A stretch of 64,000 nucleotides of DNA from assembly GCA_002633005.1 (NCBI GenBank), contig NMRA01000124.1, forward strand, positions 106,749 to 170,748, read 5' to 3'. A program made the translations under genes and the position numbers. Within the stretch, counting starts at the first letter, position 1, and each line of letters starts with the position of its first letter. A model generated the notes under the pieces. That model saw only the letters and a program-made list of their open reading frames with translations, had not been told where the DNA came from and ran no database searches. Source of the DNA: Phoronis australis (taxonomy: Eukaryota; Phoronida; Phoronidae). Shown here piece by piece: positions 23,101 to 35,100 of the stretch.

Positions 23101-26100
23101 CCCTCAAAGGGATAGAGGAATTGAGTATCCCCTTCGATATTACTAAGCCGGAAAACTTGACATATCTGATGTTTACTACATGTTGTTGAACGAGTCACAA
23201 CATCTTGATTTAGACAGAGGTTGCAAAACTCAAAGTGGTTCTTTTTGTCTCACGAGAAAACTTAGCTGTGGCGTTTGCACTTTCAACAATAAGTTGTTTC
23301 CAATCTCACCAGAACTCTGCCTCCTTGGTGAAGTTTAACCCCAAGCTGTTTCTCTCATCGGGAGTTAGGCTCTTCCATTCATCGGAGCTGCATAAACAAA
23401 GTCAGTAATCATCACTGTTTCTTATGAAAGTAATTCACTAAAATCCATAGAATTTCATTCAATGTTTCTATTTAATCACTAAAAAGTGGATATGATGTTC
23501 CCCTGTTACTTTTCTTTTAAAAGGCACCATTGATTAAACAGTTAGTTTTAAAAGGCTGTGTTACAATACAGCCCTTTTTAATTGGCTTACCGTATTCGCC
23601 GTAATAACCGCCCATGACCCTATAAGCGCCCCCCACGCGCTTTCAGACTTTGCTGAAATAAGCGCCCAGTCCATGAACGTGTACATGCGAACAATGACAT
23701 ACCTACAGTCCTACAACTCAGCTACAGTAACATCTTCAATTTATCAAAAAATTTTTGCCCTTGTCTTCTAGACCATCAGCGGCACTGCTACATTTTTATT
23801 TAGCCATGACTTTACACTTCAAAGTAACGCAGCGCTCCAAAAAGAACGCAACAGTGTTGCTACGCTCTCGCGATGACCGTGTCCCACTATGATCTGACCT
23901 TTCAGTACAGACACATCGACTGTCTCATGAATAAAAATAACTTGGTGTTAAACGCACGTGGCCAGGAAGCGCGCTACATACATGAACCTGTCATCAAAGA
24001 CATTAGTCGGGAACTATCCATTCATGAAACGGGTAGCATAGCATCGGCAAGAAATGAATATTGGCACTAATTTCCGACAATTTCAAATACTATAAAACAT
24101 GTTTGAGTTATTTTTGAGATGGATTGTTTGATTAACCATAATTGGTGTTTTTAAGCCGAATATCCGATAAAATGACAACTGACAGTGAATGCTTACACAC
24201 CCTTACACCGAAAAATAACTGCCAGATAGTTACGTACTACGCATCCAGCTACACGGCGACTATAATATGGGCCTTACCGAGACAAATGTCCAAAGTTTTT
24301 AGCACAAGACCGGCAAGTGCTGAATGAAACACGCTCTGGTTTAGGCCTACTGCTTGTGCAAATTTCTTTACACATCTAGCTAGTTAGATTGCGTGGCTCT
24401 CGCCAAAAGACGGTCTCTGCTTTGGCAAATGAACTCTGGTGACACGCACGTGCTCGCTTACTCGCAGACGAACTTCAAAACAAATGTCACGTGACAACAA
24501 CATGTGTATTCATCCAGACATTTTTCTCGCTGTGTTGCCAATCATACATGTAGATGGCACGATGTTGCACAGATTTGTACTTACACCTGCCGTTAATCCA
24601 GACTCCACGGGAACTTAAAAAATCTTAGAGACGCTACTTATAAAACTTAATGAGGATTTCAGGTAATTTGCTTGAGTCGAAACTATTTTATTCAAGCACT
24701 GAAGTCGCCATACCGTAGACGGTGATTTCGAGGCAGTCAGTCCGCGAGTTTTGGCCCAGCACAATTTTCTGTAAAATTATCGTAATTTAGCAGCAAAGTT
24801 TGATAGCAATGCACAACAGTTTTGTTGCAAGTCTTTCATAGATTACATATACGTCACAGAGCATAAATTTGATGAATCTTTGCTTCCGATTTCACCCGTT
24901 TCGGAAACCGGGTTTCAACCACCTTGTGTTATAATAAGCGCCACCCCTGAACCCAACTTTTCTAAGCGCCCTGGGCGGTTAATACAGCGAATACGGTAAT
25001 CACAAACAAAATCATAAACACCAAAAACATGAATTCAGAGGTTCAAGGAACAAGTTAATGAAAAATTTTTACACTTCAAAAGGTTACAAAATGCCAAGAG
25101 GCATGTTGAAGATAATTACAATTCACAGAAATGTTCCAAATAAACCATACAGACAGCTATTTCAAAACTTGGAATTCTGCTAGTTTCAGGAGTTGATTTT
25201 ATCTAACTTTTTAGATACATCATATTTTCTTCATGGCATCTAGGCCTAAAGCTTGGTTACTTATGCATCACTACAAGAGAAGTTATCAAGTGTCTCTCTT
25301 GTATGTCCACTACCAGATGGAGACCTGTTAGTGTGCCTGTCCATGGTGACGATCACTTACTGGTCAGACCACGGCCCTTTCCATCCAGCTAAGCCCCACG
25401 GGTTCTGTAGTCTAAGCATCTTCAGCTGTTTACTTCCCACAGTACTCTGAAGTCCTTTGGGTATATCAATGCACCTGACTGCCGTGCCGCAATAACCGTA
25501 TCCAAGCAGGAGTCCGTAGTCCTCTTCGTTACCAACATCATCTCGGTCACACTGACACGATAGACGAATGTAAAAGAGTTACAGTGCTAAAAGACTATTT
25601 TGATTTAGACCACTTGCTGCTATAAAATTGATCTGAACTTGTTCCTGATACAAATGAGAAGTGGGTTCTGAGATTGGAAAGAACTGAGAGTCATTATTGA
25701 GTGAGACCATGCTCCACGCATTAAATGACACGTCGAGACAAGCCACCTTGCTAGGCCTGGTCTTACGAAATAAATGACTCAGTTATTTACAAACCAAAAA
25801 CCACACATAATTTCACTAAGGACAGTTTGAGACCAATTTCATAATGACGAGTGGTCTCAATCAAAAGTTGTTATTTGTGACAGAAGGAAGGCCCACAACT
25901 GTCTTAAGCTAACAAACTAACAAAAAACAATTACTGAACAGACCAAAATGAGTATAATCAATGAACGCTACAGAAAAGAGATGCTTTCTTCACATTTTCA
26001 TCTATTCTCAACCATGCAATGCTTTAATAATCACATTAGTCTTGGTACTTGCCCAATCGAGGTTGTTTTAACAAAAACACCTAATTATTGGCCACAGGTA

Positions 26101-29100
26101 CGTCATGACAGATACACTTTTTGATAAGCTTGAGGAAATGATATTTAAAGCTGCATTCTGCCCTGTTAAACTAAAACAAAAACAAAAAAATCAAATTAGG
26201 CCTATTATTCTCATAAAATCTGTCTCATAAGTTTCCTCACTGTGATAGTTCTATTTTGTTACTATTAAGAGCACCAAAATCATTTGCCACTCAAAAAAAA
26301 AACACTTCAGACTTTACTAGCGTCGGCTAACCCTAAAATTGTGAATTAAAATATGGCGCATGTACACATTGCTTATGACTTGAATTTGTGATGGAATGGG
26401 ATCCTGTCACAGTAAGGAATATCATACAAGACCAAATTTAAGAGAGTAAAAGGCCCATTTCAATTTTTGTTTTTCAGCCAGTTAAACAGGGTGAAATGCA
26501 GCTTTAAAAAACTGTTTCGGTTCATGGTTAATCCGAGTACTATTCACCACCAGATTTGCCTCATTTTTTTCAGTCTACACTCTACATTGTTGCATTGTTT
26601 TGTGTGACCATTTATAACGACTCCAAGACAACGAAATGGGACACCAGAATTTCAAAATACGGGTTCACTGGACCCCAGCATTTGGAAGTGTAGGGCGAAC
26701 AGTTAGTTTCCACATCAAGTGACCCTACCTCAATACTGCAGACAATCATCGAGTCATTTTCCTCTGCGTACTTCAGAAGACTGAACAAGGAGTTTTGCGC
26801 ATTGTCGTCATCTTTGTCGAACTCCTCCAAAAACAACGTGTGGGACATACCCCCCGTGAAATCCACCAGCGCATCCGCTACATCAACGTAACTCAGGGAC
26901 TCGTAATCTCCGAGAGCTCTAAAAAATATATAATGAATTGAAACGAGATCAATGAGTAAATGTATAGCAGAAAGCCAACATGAGCATGGAGAAGAAAAGT
27001 CATGTCTTCCAAAATCCCTAAATGCACTGTTGCTCTGCTTGAACTTTTTTAGCATAGAATATTTCACAACAGACAAAATCTGTTCTTCCTGAATGTCATC
27101 ATTAAAATCTAGATCAAAAATTCAATTTGTTCCAAATTGTTTTCAAACTCCGTTTTTTATATCCCGTTCCCTTTATTTTAGGTGACGTTCATCACTATTG
27201 TTAAAACAAAATCATTAAACAATTTTCAACAACCTTTTTCAGACTTCTTTGATTTTCTTTTTACAAATTCCCACCAGAACCTCGATGAAACTGCCCATTA
27301 AATAGGACACAGTTTTGTCATTTCTTTTGAAAATCGGTACATAAAACAAGCCACATCAATTCTTAAAATGAAAGTCAACAACTTTTCTTAACAAAAAATA
27401 CTAACTTTGCATACGCTTTTTCCAACAGAGCACTCCAGAACTCGTTCCTATCCGCTGCATGGCAGAACAACAGTTTGTTGTCTTTCGTTGGCAGTTGGTC
27501 GTCAATGACAACATCCAACCAGTCTCCATGACGCCAAAACTGAAAATGAAAGATCCCCTGGTGCTGTTGTTCAGGCATCCACTCTTGCTCCTTGCATTTT
27601 GGCACAACCTGCAACAATGACAGCTGTACTACAAAGTTTTCAAACAATGAAATGAAATTGTCTTCTTGTTTAATCCCATTGAAAATTTTGAGAAAACATA
27701 ACTGTACTGGTCCGCCATATTGCGTACTAATTTGAATAAAGCTTACCATGAGACTTCAAATTTGAAAGGGTTTTTTGCGAGAAAGGCAATTGTGAAATGC
27801 AAAGTCCGCAACGCATGCACACACACAGGCAACACTAAACTGTCGATGCCCTTCCCAAGGCATTCGACAACTCCCTGTATGGAGAAAACAAGCTTTTATC
27901 CTCTAACCAAATTTTTAGTTTAATGTCCATCTTGTTTCCCACATTTAGAACTTGAAGGTTGTGCAATTTACAGGCCTGTAGAAACCCGAGGCTCCATATT
28001 TTGTCAACTAAAATTGAACTCTGTAACAATAATAAAAAAACAAATTTGCCATTACCATTTAAATAACACAGCACAGAAGGATTCCTGTTATAATCATAAT
28101 ACAATTGGACGAGATAAATCCAGTTTTAAAAAAATGAAACAGAATGAATAAGATTTTTTGAAGTTAAAGTAAAGGAATCTTGTCGGAGATCATACTGGGG
28201 TAACAAACCAGTGCCTTCTCTCACAAAATTCACTGTTGATTTTGGCCACTGACTGTTAAAAAGTACTCAAATCAGAAATAACATATCAGGCTGAGAAGAA
28301 CGGACAGGTTAACATGGCTTCAGAGCAGACTCATATATGTCGCATGTCTAGGTATGTTATAGTTTCTGTTGTGAATACAGTTAGCAGTCTGGGGAATTCT
28401 AGGTGATCTATGGTAACTGTGAACCTTGCTTACCAGGTTGTAGTATGTGCAAATATCTTCTGTTAGCTATAACCCCTACAAAATAACATTTTCTGAAAGA
28501 AAGGTGAATAAATCTCCTAACAAAATTGATTATTCTTATTTAATAATCTTTATTTATTTTTTCATGAGATATGCGTGTTTCAGTAATTTTTTTTGCCTTT
28601 GAACAGAGAATTTGAAAGGATTGCTCCTCCAATTACTTTGGACTTTTGTCAACAAGTTGATAACAGCATTTGGAGGGAACTGTGTCTCCGATTTTAGAAA
28701 TAGGCCCTAGTTTTTAATTATCCACTATTTACAGCATTTTGAGCAAGAATAGCCGTACTCTTGATTTTTGAAAGCTTCGTTAGGAAAACTAGGGCCTATT
28801 TCAAAAATCTAAGACACGGTTCCCTCAAAAATGCGGTTATTAAAAGGTTATCTCCCATCTTATTTAGTGGCGTCCATTCTAACTCTATATCAATAAACTG
28901 AGCTTTGTCAACTAGTAAAAGTATATATTTTCTGAAAGAACAAAGACCAGGAAATATAAATATACTTTTTGTATTCATGTGCCATTATTATTTTTACATA
29001 AAAACCTTTTAAGTCAAAATTTCATTTTTAAGAAAGGTACATTCATAGCAAAATAACCCCTAGGTCAATTTTAATGAAACCTTTTTTTAAATGAAAACTT

Positions 29101-32100
29101 CACCAGTTACCTCAAAAAAGCTTTTAGGAATTTTCAATTAGTTTGTTCGTTTGGATTTTATGACGAATCAACTCGCAAAACGTAAGGCATTTTTGTATTC
29201 GTCTTTGTCACATTACGCAAAAACTAGGTCTTTATATCAAAAATCGTAAAAGCGTTTTTGAGACTGATGACTAAATATTAAGTTTGGAAAGTTTCAGCAA
29301 AATGCATCCAGCCGTTTTTGAGAACTAGTGTTCCTAAGTTCAAATAAAATTGATTTCCCGAAGCCGACAAAAGGCCGATTAAACTGGGACAAGTGAAAGT
29401 CTCGAAGTCTTCGGTTCATTATTCGGTGAAAATTTGTTTTCCTTACACATAACCTTTTCAATCCTTAACTATGTTAGCTATTTCAACGTTCACTAGCAAT
29501 GTCAACTGATTTTGCAGTGCGTAACTAACTTAATTATCATTAAAATCTCAAATAGACGTATTGTATTTCCCAGCTAACTTTTACTGTTGTTTACGCCCTA
29601 GTTTCTAAGTAGGTCACAGTTCATAGCCTGTACACGTGCTGGGAGACTGATAAAAAACCAAGTGAGAAATGGATTACAAAAATCGAATCGGTGATTAAAG
29701 TATGTCGTTCGCATGAGATCGAAACATCAAAACGTCAACTTATTAATTGAATAAAGGAATTAGGGTGAGGATTTATCTCTTTTCACAACTTTCTGTGTTC
29801 ATGACCACAGAGACCTGAGGTGACTCGTAGCATTCGTTTTCAATGCCAACAGTCGTATGCATGTAGACGCAAAACTACCTTAGTATCAAAACTACGTTTT
29901 GTCTTCGTTTTCCCCACACCATTCTATCATAAGTACACCTCGTTGGCTAAATATTATTGGCAGGCAACTTTGTGAATGAAAGGACTGAGGCTTTACGAAG
30001 CTGTTCTGTACCTGGTGGTAGATTCGATTTAATTGAAAGCCCTTTAACCTTTGACCTTGGATAAGTTGTGAACAAATATCCATGCGGTTGTTCAGTTCCA
30101 ATGTGATTCTGCTAAACCTTATTTTTCTCGCTACGTGATATATATTTTGCATTTGAAGTTTCCCGAGAATGAACATAAGGTATTTTGCTAGACATAAGTG
30201 AAATATTGTAAAAATGGCCAATTTTTGTGAATAAGGTTGCAGATAACCTTAACATGTTGACAAATAACCAATATAATTGGAGGAACAATGTTTTAAAAAT
30301 CTTTGTTCAAAGTCAAAAACATACTAAAAATGCATATCTCGTGAAAAAATAAAGACAAATAAGAATAATAAATTTTGTTAGGAAATTTACCCACCTTTCA
30401 GAAAATATATTCTATGTTGGGTTAGAGCTAATTTAAGATATTTTCACATCAATACAACCTGGTAAACAAGGTTCACAGTTACCTTAATGAAACAAATTTC
30501 AATTCAAACAAATGTCGGTAAGAATGCAGTGACATTGCTTTTTAAGCCAAGAGCAAATACGCCTGTGAAAAAAACTGCCTTTTAAACACTCGTGATTGTA
30601 GTAGATTATACCCCAAATGATCATAATTTAAGATAAAAAAACATGACAATCACCAATGAATCCAAGCTACCAGAAGTATACGCGCAGACCAAAACTGGTC
30701 AAGATACCTACCCCAAGTATGTAGTTATTTAGTAGGGTAACTCTATCTTGTGTGGTTTATAATCCTCAATCAGAACACAGACGAGCATGAGGCAACTCGT
30801 ACGGTAGCATTTGGCCTTCTGTCACCCCAACGCTATGAGCGCACCTAAGCCAAGGTGTGACTAACCCTTCCTTTCATAAAAGTCAATTAATGTGTGAAGC
30901 TCAGATGTGCAGCTGAAGTAAACCTGCCCCCTAATTTCTCTAATAATTTGCACAGATTTCAAAAATTAATATTATTTATTTTTTATTTTTCAATTTTTTA
31001 TGACGGTCATTTGTCTTTATTTGTTTTTTTTGGCTTTGAAACTTGTATGGTAAAAAGGGTGTTGGTAAGGACAACAACTGTCTCATCCAATACACATTAG
31101 GCCAAGTCCATGAATAGGGACTTAAAGCTCAGTTAAATCTGATAAGGGTGAAAGATGCATGCATTCTCCTCCACTTGCCTGCAAATAGTGTTAGTGTAAA
31201 AGTTGCCTAATGGGGGCCATTTTGTGAAATAAACTAAGAAAATAAACTTATCATTCTTGAAACTTGTCGAACTCAACTCATTAGTGCCCAACACTTCAAC
31301 AACTTAAGAGAATCAAACAATCTATTTTGCAAATGAGGAGAGTTCAATTCGGGGTAGGACTATCACATCGTTGAGCAGTTTTCCAGAGTTTTATAACTTT
31401 CAAAAATGGAACAAAAATACATCTATACAAAATTTTAATTCATTTTTATAAAATGTGTTTGTGTCCCGTGTAGATTTAAAACTAGAAAGATGTAGCTAAG
31501 TCACTCTTTAAAAACATTTGTAAATTGTTTATTGAGTTAAAATATTATTTAATACTCAGTAACTAGAAAAGACTAACAGTACAAATTGAGAAATTCTGTA
31601 ATTCTCAAGTTCATGAAAGACTACTATGACTAATAGCATAACAAGAGCAAAGCAGTGTTGATATATACCCACATTGTGCATTACAAACAGTGCAAATACA
31701 AGAGATGGTCATTATTTTGAACATTCTCACTAAAGGGAGCAATGCTAGTAAACCTTAATACCGTAGTCTGTGTGGGATGCAAAGGATGTCAGATATGCTC
31801 TTCTCAATAGGAACACACTTGTCACCTTTCATAGTGATTCTACAAGATGTGTGGAGGATAGGGAGACAGATGACAAAGGACACAAAAAATAGAAACGTCA
31901 TGCGACAGTAACTTAATTGCCAAACTTCATGAAGAACCATCAAAGGACTTGATAGATATCGAGGCAAACGCAAAGAAAAACAAAATTGTCAACACTGCAG
32001 TGGCAGTCCCTGATCTCTCCACATGCCAAATGTCATGCAGATCTAGCCATCAAAGAACCTGTATTGACTCGAAAACAGTAAAAATGGCTATTAGGTAGCA

Positions 32101-35100
32101 CAGAATATGTCGAATCCATCTGAAAATGAGAAAACGGTGCCTTCTAAATAGATACCTATTTACTAGAATCCATAAAAATCCATCAAGGAACTCCAAAGAT
32201 ACTCAGGCAAACACAAAAAAATGAAAGCATTCGGAGGAGGGACACTTGGCGAAATTGACTGAACAGACGACACTGGAGATGATGCTGACAATGTTGATGT
32301 TGGTGAACGTGATAACAATCATATGATGAATGAAAATGTCAGAAATGAGTAAGAAATAGAGTCTAGTGCAATGGAAGGTACCAAAAAGTGCAGGAAAATC
32401 AGTCAACAAAGGAACAGCGTCATCAGAAAATCACAAATAATTCCAAAACGGGATGTCCTGCGAAAAATGGAAAACATTTTCTGAAAGCCCAATCAAAATT
32501 CTATCTAACAGAGTAGTTTCACAGAATTACACAAATTTTCGAAAATTTTCAAATTTTGCATTTTTTTGAAATTGGAAGTCAAATACCTCAAAAATGGTAA
32601 GTCTGAGGAAAATTGTTACAGTTCATTTGAAAGAATGCACATGTAAATATTAATGTCATTTGCTCTTCCTGTTCAAAATGGCACCCCAGCACAATTGAAA
32701 TGCGTCAGATCCACCATCTTGAAAACAATTTCTGGTTTTAAACGCAGCACACGATAATAGCTACTGACAGGATACTAAAACATGAAAAGTGGAGAAGCAA
32801 TTGATCCCACGATGTGCCTTCTACAGGACCAAATGTTTTTGTCCCGAAATCAAGGTGCTCAAACGCAATAGTCGATATTTCCCCCATCTTTAGCTGGAAA
32901 TGAATGATTTACGACATATATGTAGTACCTGTCTGGTACAATAGATTTTCAGTCGTGTACGTCAAAAATTGCAGCCTCTATGATCATATGAATCTGAATT
33001 CGAAAAAAATGGTCACCATGTTCGCCATCTTGAATCTAATCATAATGAAAAACAATAGGAATCCAGTTCTTATGGAACTAGTATGAATTTCGTGCAAATC
33101 GGACTAAAAGATTGTGAACAAACAAAAAAGAAACTAACTTAGTGTCAGAGCAACATACTTGGAGAGAAATTTCCTCAAGTAATTATTACTCGGGGGCACA
33201 AGGGTAATCAGATCCATCTAAAAATTCGCTAATACCACCCCATCCATGAACATGTCGGTAAAATTTCATGAACATGGAGATACGGCAGAAGATGCCGCAC
33301 AGACAGACAGGCACGACAGCATAATGCACCCACATATGCTGTCATCCCCATCCATGGGTGCATTAGTACACTGTGTCAACATCTAGTGTGCTGTTAAAAT
33401 CAAATATTTATCCTAGTAGGTTACTATTAAATCCAAGTGTTGTAACACCAAATAAAGAGAATGTGAACAGAGTACCATAGTTCTATTTGTACAAGACATC
33501 AAATCAATGACAAAGAACACATACTTTAAGGAATGGCCAGTAAACCTATACAAAAACACATAATTTATCGATAAATCAAAGGCGGAACAAAGAAGCTTTA
33601 GTTGATCACCAAGAGACACATAAACAACAGGGAAAAAAGATCGGGTGAACTTTGATTTGAAATGTTCAGTGAGAAGCAAGGAATAAAAGGGGATTATTGA
33701 CAACAACTCATGCTTGACAACATAAGGCGGGAAGGTGGTACTGTTAGGTACGCAATAAAATGACATGATGGAGCAATTAACAGCAACAGTCATGCAGTTA
33801 TAATTGATGTGATATATTTTTATTTTCTTTGTATTTTTTAGTTCTAATGTGCAACTGTAGTTAATAGATTTGCCTACATCATATGTGGAAAACTAAACAC
33901 CTAGGGTACTTCAGTTTTCAAAAAAATTGAATAATGTGAAAATTTATCTGTTTTTGTCAAAGTTATACAAACACAAAAAGAAGCCACACAAAAAGCATTA
34001 AATTGTTCAAAACAAGAATTTTTGTTTCAAACTTCTACCGAACTCCAACAATAAGAAATTTTGTCAACTTTTTTCAATGCAGGTCACATTTTCCTAAGCC
34101 AACAAGCAGAAAATTACAGGAACGAAACCACAGCATTTTCTTTGTTGCATCACATTTTCCGGATCTTTCAAAAATTTGAAATCTGATTGAATTTTCACAG
34201 CAATTGCCAACATCAATTCAACACCAATATAACACACAGAAAGCCATACAGCATATTTCATTTCTAACTCACCCTACTGAAGAGTTTAGGATTACTGATA
34301 ATGCTGGAACATGCTGTGACGAACCAGGCATTACCATACTCCCCTTGGTGAAGGTCATCTGAGGTCACGCCCTCAACGATCAGCCGCGGTACCTTACATA
34401 GCTCCTGAAAAATTAATTAACATACACATCAGAATAAGACATATGACAACTGAGAGTTCAGAATGCATTTATTAATAGTTTTATAGGAATCCAACAATCG
34501 GTCGTGGACAACAATTGACCGCAGCAATAAAACTGGAAACGGACAAACTTTTAATTTTGATCGCTTACTGTTATAAATCTGACCTTGACTTGTTACTTAC
34601 TCTAATTAGAGGTGAAAGCGATTGGTAGGCATTGGAACAAGTGGCAGTTAGATATTCTGTCACTTCATCCAAGAGCAGACGTAGTGTGTAACTGAATAAA
34701 GTACAACATGTGACCACTTTTATAATAGTAAGTGATTTTGACAGAGGGAGGGTTTATGGTACGTTCAACATATTTTTCTAGCAGGTACAAACAAAAACTG
34801 AGAAAAAAGTCAATTATTAGACAGAGCCAGTAAAACCCTTGAAACACAAAGACTGAGATAAGTAAAGACAAGTCAAATTGCGTGGCACTAGTGAAATATC
34901 ATATCACACATATTTGGTTAACAGGACCGCCACCCCTAAGGGGACTAGAATGTACATTTTGTTGGTTGTGTGCAGCTGGAATACCCACTCATTCACAAAG
35001 TCACTCAAAAATGGACCCAATTTTTGGGAAGCTCCATAATGAAGTCACCTTGGGGTTTTGTTCCAAAAACACCTCTTTTGCATTTCCATAACACCATAGC

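Larger units (their letters stand above)
17158..23309. other. Calpain-like gene introns, 3' half
   Basis: The introns between the seven 3' exons (largest 17158-18961, 20441-21706 and 21903-23309) are AT-rich and lack other genes. A single undetermined base (N) sits at 21188 in the intron where a domain III exon would be expected. Confidence 0.6.
27609..34272. other. Large calpain-like intron (6.7 kb)
   Basis: The intron between the exon with the replaced catalytic Cys and the next CysPc exon holds a 2.1-kb foldback element (28412-30483) and a copy of the composite repeat (31757-33370). The remaining sequence (27609-28411, 30484-31756, 33371-34272) is AT-rich, with no gene seen. Confidence 0.65.

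Noticed and set aside
23873-24327. Two short open frames inside the 1.4-kb inverted-repeat element as a transposase
   Set aside because: About 60 codons each, no recognisable catalytic motif, and different frames.
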